A program made the position numbers and the translations under genes. Below, piece by piece: positions 17,365-27,224 of a stretch of 64,000 nucleotides of DNA. The stretch is from Bifidobacterium dentium JCM 1195 = DSM 20436 (GTDB lineage: Bacteria > Actinomycetota > Actinomycetes > Actinomycetales > Bifidobacteriaceae). The DNA lies in assembly GCF_001042595.1 (NCBI RefSeq), contig NZ_AP012326.1:682001-746000 (forward strand), read 5' to 3'. The notes below the pieces were generated by a model that was given only the letters and a program-made list of their open reading frames with translations, searched no databases and was not told the origin of the DNA. Numbering within the stretch: the stretch's first letter is position 1; the number at the start of each line of letters is the position of its first letter.

Positions 17365-18318
17365 GTGACTGACGTGGCGAAGCCCCTCCCCGCATCGGCG
17401 CGGTCGACCGGAGACGAGACCGTGGCGACCATCGTCCGCGGTGCCGCGGCCATGCTGCGCGCCGCAGGTGTGGATACACCCGAACATGATGCGAAACTGC
17501 TGTGCGCGGAGGCGTTCGGCGTTGATCTGCAGAGCGTGAACAAAGCCATGCTGCTGGGCGATGGGCTTCTCGGACTGGCCGAGGATCCCGTGAAACCGCT
17601 CGAAGCATTCCACGCGATGATCGACCGTCGTGCCCGGCGCGAACCGCTGCAGCACATCACCGGCCATGCGCCGTTCCGCTATCTCGACTTGAAGGTCGGT
17701 CCCGGTGTGTTCATCCCACGGCCGGAAACCGAGCTGATCGTGCAGGAAGGCATCGATTGGATCACCCGCAACGGCGGATACCATGCCCGTGTGGTCGACC
17801 TGTGCGCCGGAAGCGGCGCCATCGGTCTGGCCGTCGTCACGGAAGTGCCGGGCAGCGAGGTGTGGGCCGTGGAGAAAAGCGAGCGAACCGCCGAATGGAC
17901 CCGGCGTAACCTCAATGAGACGGCCCAAGCGCATCCCAGCATCATCGGCAATTATCATCTGGAAATCGGCGATGCCACGCAGATGCCGACACTGCACCAA
18001 CTGGACGGCACCATCGACATCGTGCTCACGAATCCTCCATATGTGCCGCTCAGCGAAATACCCGAACAGCCGGAAGTGCGCGACTATGATCCCGACATGG
18101 CGTTGTACGGCGGTTCCGCCGATGGCACGCTGATTCCCGAACGCATCATCTTACGCGCAGGCAAACTGCTGCGACCAGGCGGTCTGCTGGTCATGGAACA
18201 CGACATTTCACAGGGCGAGCGTCTGGCCGCTTATGCGAACGCGCACGGCTTCGCCAACACCCGGGTACGCAACGACTACACCGGCAGACCCCGATATCTT
18301 ATTTCGGGAAAATCGTGA
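17365..18318 (+). CDS. prmC: Release factor glutamine N5-methyltransferase
   Basis: 317 residues from GTG 17365. The SAM-binding motif VVDLCAGSGAIGLAV and the diagnostic DIVLTNPPYVPLSE (NPPY near residue 222) identify PrmC/HemK, which methylates the GGQ glutamine of release factors 1 and 2 using S-adenosylmethionine. The N-terminal helical domain (EHDAKLLCAEAFGVD) contacts the release factor. The gene follows prfA closely and is co-transcribed with it. It will also serve PrfB, encoded elsewhere in this window at 55851. Confidence 0.96.
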   Translation: MTDVAKPLPASARSTGDETVATIVRGAAAMLRAAGVDTPEHDAKLLCAEAFGVDLQSVNKAMLLGDGLLGLAEDPVKPLEAFHAMIDRRARREPLQHITGHAPFRYLDLKVGPGVFIPRPETELIVQEGIDWITRNGGYHARVVDLCAGSGAIGLAVVTEVPGSEVWAVEKSERTAEWTRRNLNETAQAHPSIIGNYHLEIGDATQMPTLHQLDGTIDIVLTNPPYVPLSEIPEQPEVRDYDPDMALYGGSADGTLIPERIILRAGKLLRPGGLLVMEHDISQGERLAAYANAHGFANTRVRNDYTGRPRYLISGKS

Positions 18319-18343
18319 CAATTCCGCGGAACCGTACTATAAC
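18315..18343 (+). promoter_or_regulatory. Probable promoter of the liv operon
   Basis: GTGACA (18315-18320) and TATAAC (18338-18343), 17-base spacer. The -35 box overlaps the prmC stop codon. Confidence 0.55.
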
Positions 18344-18381
18344 GGACTGCGCTTGGTAGACGAGAAGGGAACGAACGGCAC

Positions 18382-19578
18382 ATGAGATTCAAATATGCCG
18401 AAAGGCTGGCCGTGCTATGTCTCGCAGCGGCGACGACGCTGTCCGTATCCGCCTGTTCCGGCGGCAACATGTATGCGTCAAGCAACGACAGCAGCAGCAT
18501 CGCGGACAACGATGTGATCACCATCGGATCGGTCACCACCAATTCCGGTGCAGCCGCCGCCTATGGCGAATCCGAAGTCAGCGGCTTCAAGCTTGCAATC
18601 AAGGAAATCAACGAGAACGGCGGCATTTTCGGCAAGCAGGTCAAGCTTGAATCCATGGACGACAAGGGCGACGTCATCGAAGCGTCCAATGCGTTCAACC
18701 GTCTGGCAGGCGAGAAGAACGTCATTGCGGTGCTGGGACCGACCATCTCGTCGACCTCCGGAGCCGTGGCGCCGCTGGCCGACCAGAATCAGATGCCGTC
18801 CATCGCACCTGCCGCCACCGCCGACTCCGTGGAAACCGGCGGATACCTGTTCCGTACATGCTTCAAAGACTCCTATCAGGGCGAGATCGCGGCCAAGTAC
18901 GCCGCCGAGACCCTGAAAGTCAAGAAGGTGGCCGTACTCTACGGCACCGGCGATCCCTATTCCTCCGGTGTGGGCAAAGCATTCGTGGCAGCCGCAAAGC
19001 AAGCCGGGCTTCAGGTCGTGGCCGAAGAGAACTCCTCCAGCACCGACGATACCGAATACTCGTCACAGCTGCAGAAAATCGAGGCGTCCGGAGCCGAATT
19101 CCTGTACGCGCCGTACTATTACTCCGCCGTTGGTCCGTATATCGTGCCGCAGGCGCGCTCCGTCGGCTACGACGGCTACATCATGGGACCCGATGGCTAT
19201 GACGGCTTGAAGACCACCGGCAACAAGGCTCGTTACGATAAGGTGCTCTACACCACACACTATTCACCGGACGACAAGTCCAACAAGAAGGTGCAGCGGT
19301 TCATCACATCGTACAAGGCCGCCAACAACGGCGAGTCGCCGAACACCTTCACCGCGCTCGGATACGATTCCGTCTACATGTTCAAGCAGGCCATCGAGCA
19401 GGCAGGCGAACACGCCACCCGCACCGACATCCGCAACGCCATCGCCGGCATGAACTTCTCCGGCGTCACCGGCGCATTCACGCTTGACAAGCACGGCTCC
19501 CCGAAGAAATCGGTCATCGTGCTGGAAATGAAGAACGGCTCACCGACCTACAAAGACACTATTCAGCCGGCCGAATAA
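18382..19578 (+). CDS. livK: Branched-chain amino acid ABC transporter, substrate-binding lipoprotein
   Basis: 398 residues. A signal peptide ends in the lipobox SVSAC, giving a lipoprotein anchored at the outer face of the membrane. The mature part follows the periplasmic-binding type I fold of LivJ/LivK (ITIGSVTTNSGAAAAYGES, VIAVLGPTISSTSGAVAPLA, TFTALGYDSVYMFKQAI). It binds Leu/Ile/Val-type ligands and feeds the permease pair and two ATPases encoded directly downstream. First gene of the operon, with its own promoter just upstream. Confidence 0.93.
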   Translation: MRFKYAERLAVLCLAAATTLSVSACSGGNMYASSNDSSSIADNDVITIGSVTTNSGAAAAYGESEVSGFKLAIKEINENGGIFGKQVKLESMDDKGDVIEASNAFNRLAGEKNVIAVLGPTISSTSGAVAPLADQNQMPSIAPAATADSVETGGYLFRTCFKDSYQGEIAAKYAAETLKVKKVAVLYGTGDPYSSGVGKAFVAAAKQAGLQVVAEENSSSTDDTEYSSQLQKIEASGAEFLYAPYYYSAVGPYIVPQARSVGYDGYIMGPDGYDGLKTTGNKARYDKVLYTTHYSPDDKSNKKVQRFITSYKAANNGESPNTFTALGYDSVYMFKQAIEQAGEHATRTDIRNAIAGMNFSGVTGAFTLDKHGSPKKSVIVLEMKNGSPTYKDTIQPAE

Positions 19579-19608
19579 GCCGCATAACGCAACAAGAAAG
19601 GAGGAATG

Positions 19609-20535
19609 ATGGGCGATCAGATCATCATGTTCATCAGTCAGATCTTCAACGGTCTGAAAATCGGCAGCGTGTATTCGCTGGTGGCATTGGGCTACACCAT
19701 GGTCTACGGCATCATCCGACTGATCAACTTCGCGCACGGCGACTTCATCATGGTCGGCTCCTACGTGCTCATGCTTACCATTCCGTTCATCCTCGCCTGC
19801 GGTCTTCCCGCATGGCTTGCCGTCGTTCCTGCGATTCTCGTATGCGTGGCCGTCGGCGTGATCGTCGAAAAGGCCGCCTACAAGCCGGTGCGCGAAAAGG
19901 GCAACAACATGACCGCCCTGATTACCGCCATCGCCATGAGCCTGTTGCTGGAAAACGGCTCCCAGGCGATTTTCGGCGCCGACTATCAGACTGTGCCCAC
20001 CGTCATCCAGATTCCGACCTTGGCGCTCGGTGGGCTCAAGATCGACGGTGCCACCATCCTGACGGTGCTGTTGGGCCTGGTCATCATGGTCGCGCTGCAG
20101 CTGTTCGTGACATACACCAAGCAAGGCAAAGCCATGCGCGCGGTCTCCGAAGACAAGGAAGCCTCGATTCTGATGGGCATCAACGTGAACTCCACCATCA
20201 CCCTCACCTTCGCCATCGGCTCCGGTCTGGCCGCGGTGGCCTCGCTGATGTACTGCGTCTCGTATCCGCAGGTTTCCCCGATGATGGGCGCCATGCTGGG
20301 CCTGAAAGCCTTCGTCGCCGCGGTGCTCGGCGGCATCGGTTCCATTCCGGGCGCCATGGTGGGCGGTCTGGTGATCGGCGTGGTCGAAAGCCTCACCAAG
20401 GCGTATATCGGCACCATCACCGCTGGCGTGATCACATCGGCGTTCTCCGATGCCATCGTGTTCGGCATCCTGATCATCGTGCTGCTGGTCAAGCCGTCCG
20501 GTCTGATGGGTGAGCCGGAAAGCGAGAAGGTGTGA
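19609..20535 (+). CDS. livH: Branched-chain amino acid ABC transporter permease
   Basis: 308 residues with about eight membrane segments. Typical LivH sequence LINFAHGDFIMVGSYV near the N-terminus and AVLGGIGSIPGAMVGGLVIGVVESL near the C-terminus, the EAA-like coupling region contacting the ATPases. Two in-frame ATGs (19606, 19609) follow AAGGAGG; the second gives more usual spacing. Works as a heterodimer with LivM. Confidence 0.93.
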   Translation: MGDQIIMFISQIFNGLKIGSVYSLVALGYTMVYGIIRLINFAHGDFIMVGSYVLMLTIPFILACGLPAWLAVVPAILVCVAVGVIVEKAAYKPVREKGNNMTALITAIAMSLLLENGSQAIFGADYQTVPTVIQIPTLALGGLKIDGATILTVLLGLVIMVALQLFVTYTKQGKAMRAVSEDKEASILMGINVNSTITLTFAIGSGLAAVASLMYCVSYPQVSPMMGAMLGLKAFVAAVLGGIGSIPGAMVGGLVIGVVESLTKAYIGTITAGVITSAFSDAIVFGILIIVLLVKPSGLMGEPESEKV

Positions 20536-20537
20536 TC

Positions 20538-21629
20538 ATGAAGAAATCGATGCTTTCCATCAAGCAGTCGTATCTGGTATGCGCCATCGGCGTGGCGGTG
20601 CTGTTCGGCCTGCTCATGGCCGTGTGCGAAACCGGCGTGGCCTCGCTGTATGTCAAGGGCATCATCATGACCTGCTGCATTGCGGTGATCATGACCACGT
20701 CGCTGAACCTCACCATCGGCGTGCTCGGCCAGCTTACGCTCGGCTGTTGCGGATTCGAGGCGATCGGCGCCTATTCGGCGGCTTTGCTCAGCAAGTTACT
20801 CGTCGCCAACGGCGTGCAGATGGATGCGACGCTACGATTCCTGCTCGTCACCTTCGCGGGCGGTGTGGTTGCCTGCATCTTCGGCATCCTGGTCGGCATT
20901 CCGGCATTGCGACTGCACGGCGATTATCTTGCGATTATCACGCTCGGTTTCGGTGAGATCATCCGTGTGATCATCCAGAATCTGAAAGTGGCCGGAGGCA
21001 AGGGCCTGTCGGAAGGCCAGCAGGGACAGGCACTGATCGGCATCGACCGTCTTGCCAATCTGTATGTGGTCTTCTGGATCACCGTCGTGACCGTGGTGCT
21101 GCTGTTCATGTTCGCCCGGTCACGGTACGGCCGTGCGGTCAAGGCGATTCGCGACGATGAGATCGCGGCCGGCGCGTCCGGCATCAACATCACCTACCTG
21201 AAGGTTATGGTGTTTGCGATTTCCGCGTTCTTCGCGGGCATCGCGGGAGGTATCTTCGCACAGTACATCGGCGCGTTGACGCCAAGCATGGCTGGCTGGC
21301 TGCAGTCGATTAACTACGTGATCATGGTGGTATTCGGCGGCATGGGATCACTCACCGGCTCCATCGTGGCCGCCGTGGGCCTGACGATTCTGCCTGAACT
21401 GCTACGTGCCTTCTCCGAATACCGCATGCTGGTCTATTCGGTGGTGCTCGTGCTCATCATGGTGTTCCGTCCGCAGGGCATCTTCGGCAACTGGGAGTTC
21501 TCGCTGCCGAAACTCGTGAACAAGCTGTTCTATCCGTCGCGCATCAAGGCGCACGGCAGGTCCGCCACCGTGGCAAAGACCGACGGGAAATCCTCCGATG
21601 GCGCCGATGACAAGGAGGCGAAGGCATGA
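20538..21629 (+). CDS. livM: Branched-chain amino acid ABC transporter permease
   Basis: 363 residues and about ten membrane segments, with LivM hallmarks [22 protein letters not shown] and [23 protein letters not shown] 20538 is preferred to GTG 20532 because the GAAGG site ends seven bases before it. The stop overlaps livG by 4 bases. A charged cytoplasmic tail ([17 protein letters not shown]) extends past the last membrane segment. Confidence 0.93.
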   Translation: MKKSMLSIKQSYLVCAIGVAVLFGLLMAVCETGVASLYVKGIIMTCCIAVIMTTSLNLTIGVLGQLTLGCCGFEAIGAYSAALLSKLLVANGVQMDATLRFLLVTFAGGVVACIFGILVGIPALRLHGDYLAIITLGFGEIIRVIIQNLKVAGGKGLSEGQQGQALIGIDRLANLYVVFWITVVTVVLLFMFARSRYGRAVKAIRDDEIAAGASGINITYLKVMVFAISAFFAGIAGGIFAQYIGALTPSMAGWLQSINYVIMVVFGGMGSLTGSIVAAVGLTILPELLRAFSEYRMLVYSVVLVLIMVFRPQGIFGNWEFSLPKLVNKLFYPSRIKAHGRSATVAKTDGKSSDGADDKEAKA

Positions 21630-22426
21630 GCGAACCGATTCTGCGCGCCGAACACCTCGGCATCACCTTCGGAGGCCTCAAAGCCGTCTCCGACTTCAAC
21701 ATGACCATCAACGCGGGCGAACTCGTCGGACTGATCGGCCCGAACGGCGCCGGCAAAACCACCGTGTTCAACCTGCTGACCGGTGTGTATCAGCCGACCG
21801 AAGGCGAATTCTTCCTCGACGGCAGGCGTATGAACGGCAAGAAAACGTATCAGGTGGTGCGTGCCGGCATCGCAAGGACCTTCCAGAACATTCGTCTGTT
21901 CGACAAGATGACCGTGGAGGAGAACGTGCTTGTCGCGTTCGACCAGTCCTTCACGTATCGGTTGGGCGGTGCGATCTTCCGAACGCCGAAGTTCTGGAAG
22001 CAGGAGCGTGACATGCATGCCAAGGCCATCGACCTGCTGCGCATCTTCGGTCTGGAAGGTCTGGCCAACACCGAAGCGGCGAATCTGCCGTACGGTGCGC
22101 AACGCAAGCTGGAAATCGCGCGTGCGCTGGCGACCGGCATGAAACTGCTGCTGCTCGACGAGCCTGCGGCCGGCATGAATCCTACGGAAACCGAAGATCT
22201 GCTGCACTGCATCAACGTGATCCGGGATCGTTTCGGCATCGCCATCCTGCTCATCGAACATGACATGAGTCTTGTCATGAACGTGTGCCAGCGCATCCAG
22301 GTGCTCGACTACGGACGCACCATCGCATCGGGACTGCCCGAGGAAATCGCCAACGATCCGCAGGTGATTTCCGCGTATCTGGGTGCCGATGACACCGACG
22401 AAACCGCCGAGGGGAGAGAAGCCTGA
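21626..22426 (+). CDS. livG: Branched-chain amino acid ABC transporter ATP-binding protein LivG
   Basis: 266 residues. Walker [10 protein letters not shown], the LivG-type insert after [21 protein letters not shown], and Walker [14 protein letters not shown]. The family signature helix is [15 protein letters not shown], a degenerate LSGGQ usual for LivG. It overlaps livM and livF by 4 bases and 1 base, indicating translational coupling and an equal LivG/LivF supply. Confidence 0.95.
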   Translation: MSEPILRAEHLGITFGGLKAVSDFNMTINAGELVGLIGPNGAGKTTVFNLLTGVYQPTEGEFFLDGRRMNGKKTYQVVRAGIARTFQNIRLFDKMTVEENVLVAFDQSFTYRLGGAIFRTPKFWKQERDMHAKAIDLLRIFGLEGLANTEAANLPYGAQRKLEIARALATGMKLLLLDEPAAGMNPTETEDLLHCINVIRDRFGIAILLIEHDMSLVMNVCQRIQVLDYGRTIASGLPEEIANDPQVISAYLGADDTDETAEGREA

Positions 22427-23130
22427 TGCTGGAAATCAAGAATCTGAGCGTCTCCTACGGGGCGATCGAAGCGGTCAAAGACATCAGCCTTACCGTGAAC
22501 GACGGTGAGATCGTATCGCTGATCGGCGCGAACGGCGCCGGCAAAACGACCACGTTGCACACCATCACGGGCCTGACTCCGGCGCAATCCGGCTCCGTGA
22601 TGTTCAATGGCGTTGACCTGCTCAAAACGCACAGCAACAAGATTGTGACCCTTGGCATGGCGCACATTCCTGAAGGCCGCCACGTGTTCACGCGCATGAG
22701 TGTGCAGGAGAATCTCGAGATGGGTGCCTTCAGCCTGAAGGATCGCTCCCACATGGCCGCCGACCTGAACATGGTGTTCGACTATTTCCCGCGACTGAAG
22801 GAACGCCGTAACCAGCTGGCCGGTACGCTGTCCGGCGGTGAGCAGCAGATGCTGGCCATGGGGCGTGCGTTGATGAGCCACCCGAATACGATTCTGATGG
22901 ACGAGCCGTCGATGGGTCTGTCGCCGAAGCTGGTCAAGGAGATTTTCGCCATCATCCGCAAGCTTCATGACGAAGGAATCACCGTACTGTTGGTCGAGCA
23001 GAACGCGAAAATGGCGCTATCGATCGCCGATCGTGCATATGTGCTCGAAACCGGGCGCATCACCATGGAAGGCGATGCACAGGATCTGCTGCATGACGAG
23101 CAGGTACGCAAGGCCTATCTTGGTGCGTAA
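22426..23130 (+). CDS. livF: Branched-chain amino acid ABC transporter ATP-binding protein LivF
   Basis: 234 residues with Walker A GANGAGKTT, signature LSGGEQQMLAMGRAL and Walker B ILMDEPSMGLSP. LivF pairs with LivG as the two ATPase subunits of the importer. It is the last gene of the livKHMGF operon; no clear intrinsic terminator follows before the next gene's likely promoter (TACAAT, 23141-23146). Confidence 0.95.
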   Translation: MLEIKNLSVSYGAIEAVKDISLTVNDGEIVSLIGANGAGKTTTLHTITGLTPAQSGSVMFNGVDLLKTHSNKIVTLGMAHIPEGRHVFTRMSVQENLEMGAFSLKDRSHMAADLNMVFDYFPRLKERRNQLAGTLSGGEQQMLAMGRALMSHPNTILMDEPSMGLSPKLVKEIFAIIRKLHDEGITVLLVEQNAKMALSIADRAYVLETGRITMEGDAQDLLHDEQVRKAYLGA

Positions 23131-23178
23131 TGTTCTGCCTTACAATAGTGAGGTCGACAAGGCTATGAGGGAGGTGTC

Positions 23179-23841
23179 ATGAGCGAGGTTCGCACAATTA
23201 CGGACGAATCCCTGGCCCAGGCCGTCGAAATCATACGTGACGGCGGATTGATCGTGATTCCTACGGATACGGTGTATGGCGTCGCCTGCGATCCACGCAA
23301 CGTCGAGGCCATCAGGAAAATCTACATGGTCAAGCAGCGGCCGAAATACAAGCCGTTGCAGGTGCTGTTGGCTTCGATCGACGGTCTGGACGCGCTTCGG
23401 CTCGATCTTCCGGTGCCGTTGAACCGGCTGGCCGCCATGTTCATGCCGGGCGCGTTCTCGCCGATTGCCGAAGCGCGAGACAACTGTTCGCTGGCCACGA
23501 TTCGCAGGGATCCGGCCACCGGCAAAACTACGCAGGGCGTACGCATTCCGAATTCCGCCGCCACATTGCGCATCCTGCGCGCAGTCGGCCCGCTGGCGGC
23601 AACCAGCGCAAACCGTTCCGGCGAGGAAAGCGCGCAGACCGTCGACGAGGCGGTCGAGGCCTTGGGCGATGCCGTCGGCCTGTATCTCGATGGAGGGGCG
23701 ACGCCAGGGCATGTGTCGTCCACGGTGGTCGCGGCCGATCCTCATGGACGCGACGGTATCTCGATCCTTCGAGAGGGAGTGATACGCGAAGCCGTGATCC
23801 GTAAGGCGCTGACCCTGAATGGCGGTGCATTGGGCATATGA
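23179..23841 (+). CDS. L-threonylcarbamoyladenylate synthase (Sua5/YciO/YrdC family)
   Basis: 220 residues. The YrdC fold is shown by LIVIPTDTVYGVACDP at the N-terminus, IYMVKQRPKYKPLQVLL, and PLAATSANRSGEE. These enzymes make threonylcarbamoyl-AMP for the t6A37 modification of ANN-decoding tRNAs. The protein is the short, single-domain form. It starts at ATG 23179 after GGAGG and overlaps the next gene by 4 bases. This Sua5-WecA pairing is common in actinobacteria, where the second gene is wall-related. Confidence 0.93.
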   Translation: MSEVRTITDESLAQAVEIIRDGGLIVIPTDTVYGVACDPRNVEAIRKIYMVKQRPKYKPLQVLLASIDGLDALRLDLPVPLNRLAAMFMPGAFSPIAEARDNCSLATIRRDPATGKTTQGVRIPNSAATLRILRAVGPLAATSANRSGEESAQTVDEAVEALGDAVGLYLDGGATPGHVSSTVVAADPHGRDGISILREGVIREAVIRKALTLNGGALGI

Positions 23842-24977
23842 GAATCTACCTGTTCATCGCGGCCATCGCCGGCGGGGTCACCTATCTGATCACACCGTTG
23901 ATTCGCCACGTCGCCATCGAAATCGGCGCCGTCGGAGAGGTGCGCGCACGCGACGTGCACACCATTCCGACGCCGCGGCTGGGCGGTCTCGGCATGCTCA
24001 TGGGCTTTACGGTTTCCATGCTCTTCGCGTCGAAGATCCCGTTCATCGAAGTGCTGTTCGCGCAATCGAAGCAGGCGTGGGTGATTCTTGCCGGCGCGGT
24101 CATGATCAGCCTGCTCGGCATGGCCGACGACCTGTGGGATCTTGATTGGATGCTCAAACTTGCGGGGCAGCTGCTGATCTCCGTATTCGTGGCATGGGGC
24201 GGCCTGCAGATCATCTCGCTGCCATTGGGCTCGTTGGTGACGGCATCGCCGAGTCTCTCCATGGCCATCACCGCGTTCCTCATCGTTGCCTCCATCAATG
24301 CCGTGAATTTCGTAGATGGTCTTGACGGCCTCGCCTCCGGCATCGTCGCCATCGGTGGCATCGCATTCGCCATCTACTCGTATATCATCGCCCGGAATTC
24401 GCCGTCGTACGCGTCGATGGCGACGTTGATCGACATCGCCATGGTCGGCATGTGCGTCGGATTCATCCTGCATAACTGGCATCCTGCGAAACTGTTCATG
24501 GGCGATTCCGGTTCCATGCTGCTCGGCTATCTGATTACATGCGCATCCATCGTCATGACCGGCCGGCTCGATCCGGCCACCATCCATGCCAGCATCTATC
24601 TGCCGGTATTCATGCCGATTCTGTTGCCGATTCTGGTATTGTTCCTGCCGATTCTCGACATGTGCCTGGCGATCGTACGGCGTGTGAGCAAAGGGCAATC
24701 GCCGATGCATCCTGACCGAATGCATCTGCATCACCGCATGTTGCGCATCGGTCATTCCGTGCAGGGAGCCGTGCTGATTCTGTGGGGCTGGGCTGCGCTG
24801 ATCGCATTCGGTTCGATTATGACGTTGTTCTTCAAGGCGCAGCATGTGCTGATCGGTTTCCTGATTGCGACCGTATTGCTGACGATCGCCACGATGTATC
24901 CCTATCTGAAGCATAGGATTCCGGAATTGCGCGAAGAGAACGCCCGGGCCGACGCACAGCATGCCAGGCACGACTGA
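23838..24977 (+). CDS. WecA/MraY-like undecaprenyl-phosphate sugar-1-phosphate transferase
   Basis: 379 residues with about eleven membrane segments. Family motifs: LLGMADDLWDLDW (the DD magnesium site), NAVNFVDGLDGLASG, LFMGDSGSMLLGYL, and the basic loop HPDRMHLHHRMLRIG that binds the nucleotide sugar. These enzymes transfer a sugar-1-phosphate such as GlcNAc-P from UDP-sugar to undecaprenyl phosphate to start wall polysaccharide synthesis. It is the last host gene before the integrated element and was guaB's upstream neighbour before integration. Confidence 0.92.
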   Translation: MRIYLFIAAIAGGVTYLITPLIRHVAIEIGAVGEVRARDVHTIPTPRLGGLGMLMGFTVSMLFASKIPFIEVLFAQSKQAWVILAGAVMISLLGMADDLWDLDWMLKLAGQLLISVFVAWGGLQIISLPLGSLVTASPSLSMAITAFLIVASINAVNFVDGLDGLASGIVAIGGIAFAIYSYIIARNSPSYASMATLIDIAMVGMCVGFILHNWHPAKLFMGDSGSMLLGYLITCASIVMTGRLDPATIHASIYLPVFMPILLPILVLFLPILDMCLAIVRRVSKGQSPMHPDRMHLHHRMLRIGHSVQGAVLILWGWAALIAFGSIMTLFFKAQHVLIGFLIATVLLTIATMYPYLKHRIPELREENARADAQHARHD

Positions 24978-25104
24978 GCCGCATCCGCGAATCCTACGGA
25001 AACGATGCACCCCTATGAACGGCCACGGGGTTATGTGACGTACCGGCCTTACGATTGGTTTCCGTGTAGATTCCGTCGTGTCGCGCTAAGTCAGCACGCG
25101 TTCA

Positions 25105-25110
25105 TATAGT
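25105..25110 (+). promoter_or_regulatory. Orphaned -10 box of the original guaB promoter
   Basis: TATAGT is followed by gtgtct and then AT, so in the uninterrupted chromosome the guaB ATG would lie exactly 6 bases after the -10 box, as in a leaderless transcript. The element now separates it from guaB. Confidence 0.55.
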
Positions 25111-25118
25111 GTGTCTAT
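25108..25118. other. Left attachment site (attL core AGTGTGTCTAT)
   Basis: An exact 11-base match to 33701-33711, extending to 14 of 15 with the bases before it. It lies about 100 bp from the 3' end of the element's integrase. Confidence 0.75.
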
Positions 25119-25220
25119 TAACGTGATGCCGCTAGGTAAACCCGTCAACGCCTTGTATTGCAACGCTTTTCAGCGCTCAATACGATGGTCCAAAAACGCT
25201 ATTAGCAGACAATCCGGCAT

Positions 25221-26399
25221 TTATCCGGCATTTTCAATCATCGTCTCGAGCGCGTTCGCGGCCTTGCCGCTGTTGCGTCCCCGGGCGATATACACGTTTT
25301 CCGTGGTTGCCGTATCGGAATGGCCCAGATAGTCGGCGACGTCCAGAGTGTTCAATCCGGCGTCATGCAACAGCGAAGCGCATGTTTTCCGTAGCGAGTG
25401 GGGTGACAGGCTCTCGCCTTTTCCGAAACCCAACGCCTCACGTTCACGCCGCAGATCACTGGCCACGACATTGGGAGAACGTACCAGGTATTCGCATGAG
25501 CCACCCGACAAAGGGCGCGGGAACACGAGGTTATGAGGGTTCGGGATGCCGCCGGTATCAAGGCTTATCCTGCGTAATTCCAGCATGTGCATTATCGATT
25601 TGGGGGCTGTGATGGTCCTTCGACTGTGTTCGGTCTTGGGGTGCGCCTGCAACGTCATGCCCTCGCCCTTACATCGGATCGCTATACGTTCGACGCTCAA
25701 TGTCCCCGCCGTGAAATCCACGCAATCCCAGCATAGGCCGCACGCCTCGCCTACGCGTAGGCCGGTGTACAGCATCAGACGGATTATATCGGCTTCGTCA
25801 TGGCTTACGAGCCATTCGTTTGTTTCGACGGCCTTGAGGAACTTCTGCACCTTGTCGGCAGGGATCGCCACGGATCCCTCCCGGTGCCTGCTCATTCGTT
25901 TCAGGTCCCGCACGGGATTGTGCAGAATCGCGCCCTGGGCCACGGCCATCTCCATCATGCCGGAAAGCACAAGTTTGACCATGGACACCGTGGCGCTGCC
26001 TGATCCGCCGGCCACGCCATCGAGGAACGTCTGCAATACGAGCGGGGTTGCCTCGGCGATGGTCAGCGAGTCGAGACGCGACACGTATTTCCGGTAGGCG
26101 TTCGTGTAGGCGTTGATGGTGTTTTCCGCCTTACCGGTTTGCGTGGCCAGCCACAGGCCGGCGAGATCGCCTAGGGTCGTGTTCGGTTCGATGGCGCCGA
26201 ACGTCCTGCGTTTCAGCTGCTGGCAGTACTCCTCGAGTAGGATTCTCGCGCGTTCCTTTGATGGGGCGGAACGTTCCAGTTGCCGGAAACTGCCGTCGTT
26301 CATGCGCATGCGGCAGTGCGCCACCCACTGGCCTCCTTCGTTGTGGGTGTAGCGGAACGTGCCATGCTGTCCGATGGGAATACGTGGCCGTGGCATCAT
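25221..26399 (-). CDS. int: Tyrosine integrase of the guaB element
   Basis: 392 residues in the usual three-domain actinobacterial layout. An N-terminal arm-binding AP2-like domain (FRYTHNEGGQWVAHCRMRMND) is followed by the SAM-like domain and the catalytic domain, with R215 (TGLRVGEA), K255, H334 and R337 (HSLRKT), H360 (LGHSDTATT) and nucleophile Y370 (ENVY). Its 3' end faces attL. Its ATG overlaps the stop of the upstream HTH gene by 4 bases, so the two are co-transcribed from the divergent control region. It is unrelated in detail to the prophage integrase. Confidence 0.95.
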   Translation of the reverse strand: MMPRPRIPIGQHGTFRYTHNEGGQWVAHCRMRMNDGSFRQLERSAPSKERARILLEEYCQQLKRRTFGAIEPNTTLGDLAGLWLATQTGKAENTINAYTNAYRKYVSRLDSLTIAEATPLVLQTFLDGVAGGSGSATVSMVKLVLSGMMEMAVAQGAILHNPVRDLKRMSRHREGSVAIPADKVQKFLKAVETNEWLVSHDEADIIRLMLYTGLRVGEACGLCWDCVDFTAGTLSVERIAIRCKGEGMTLQAHPKTEHSRRTITAPKSIMHMLELRRISLDTGGIPNPHNLVFPRPLSGGSCEYLVRSPNVVASDLRREREALGFGKGESLSPHSLRKTCASLLHDAGLNTLDVADYLGHSDTATTENVYIARGRNSGKAANALETMIENAG

Positions 26400-27097
26400 T
26401 CGCCGCCCACGCCGGTGACGCGGTAGAAACGTTGTGCTATGTCTTCCTCTGTCTCCATCTTCAGTGACGAAAAGTTTTGTTCCAAATCTTCTACGTTCCT
26501 ATCCATGATGCTTTCTGGCCACACTCGTTCTTTCATTAGTTTCACCCAGTGCGATGCGGTACGCATGGGAATATCGAACCGTTCGGAAACGCTTTTTGCG
26601 GGAGACTCGCGGAATAATTGCGCGACGTAGTAGATTCTAGCAACCCATTTCAAGGTGTTGTCGCATGGCCCTTGCTCACGGTATTCGGAAAAAGGCACTT
26701 TTGACAAAACGGCATCCCAATCTCCAAGTATGCCGCATGGTGTGCCATCATCAATCACATATAGATCAGGCGGGAAATCTTTCACTATCCGTTCAATAGG
26801 TAATTTATGCATGTTGCTGACTTTTAAGCCACCGAACCAAGTTTCACCGGTGAAATCGCACTTGCTGATAATCATCTGGTTTTCGGTGGCCGAATAAGTT
26901 AGTCCAATTTCGACATGCATGTATGGTCTGAGTGGATCGTTTACATCACTCGCGTAAACGTGGATCAATGCATCGTAGGGATGAATTGCTAGATCCGGTG
27001 CTATTGGAGTGAACAGGCCACTAAGTGAATCTTCCTCGCCCCATACCCGATATATGGTGCTACCGCTAGTGAAATTTTTACCTTCATTAAAACTCAT
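26396..27097 (-). CDS. AT-rich protein with C-terminal helix-turn-helix, unknown function
   Basis: 233 residues, visibly more AT-rich than the surrounding genes. The N-terminal 130 residues (IHPYDALIHVYASD, MHVEIGLTYSATENQMI) match no family I recognise. Residues about 155-190 (YYVAQLFRESPAKSVSERFD followed by IPMRTASHWVKLMKER) form an HTH of the type that precedes integrases in many actinobacterial elements. Co-transcribed with int and divergent from the excisionase, it is the best candidate for the element's repressor or switch protein. A defence role is also possible. Confidence 0.65.
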   Translation of the reverse strand: MSFNEGKNFTSGSTIYRVWGEEDSLSGLFTPIAPDLAIHPYDALIHVYASDVNDPLRPYMHVEIGLTYSATENQMIISKCDFTGETWFGGLKVSNMHKLPIERIVKDFPPDLYVIDDGTPCGILGDWDAVLSKVPFSEYREQGPCDNTLKWVARIYYVAQLFRESPAKSVSERFDIPMRTASHWVKLMKERVWPESIMDRNVEDLEQNFSSLKMETEEDIAQRFYRVTGVGGE

Positions 27098-27182
27098 ATG
27101 TTAATTATGCGTACTTATTGCGACACGCGCAATTGCTTACTAATTTATGTATGCGCAAACAAGTGCTATCATCTGTCTTAGG

Positions 27183-27208
27183 TTGCATACCGATTAATGG
27201 GTACGCAA
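27183..27208. promoter_or_regulatory. Putative operator in the int/xis divergent region
   Basis: TTGCATACC (27183-27191) and GGTACGCAA (27200-27208) are inverted half-sites matching in 8 of 9 positions with 8 bases between. Related TGCGTA/TGCGCA motifs occur at 27108-27113 and 27152-27157. A TATCAT -10-like box at 27167-27172 suggests that a bound regulator would block the excisionase promoter. Confidence 0.5.
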
Positions 27209-27224
27209 TGGCGGAAGGATAGAA

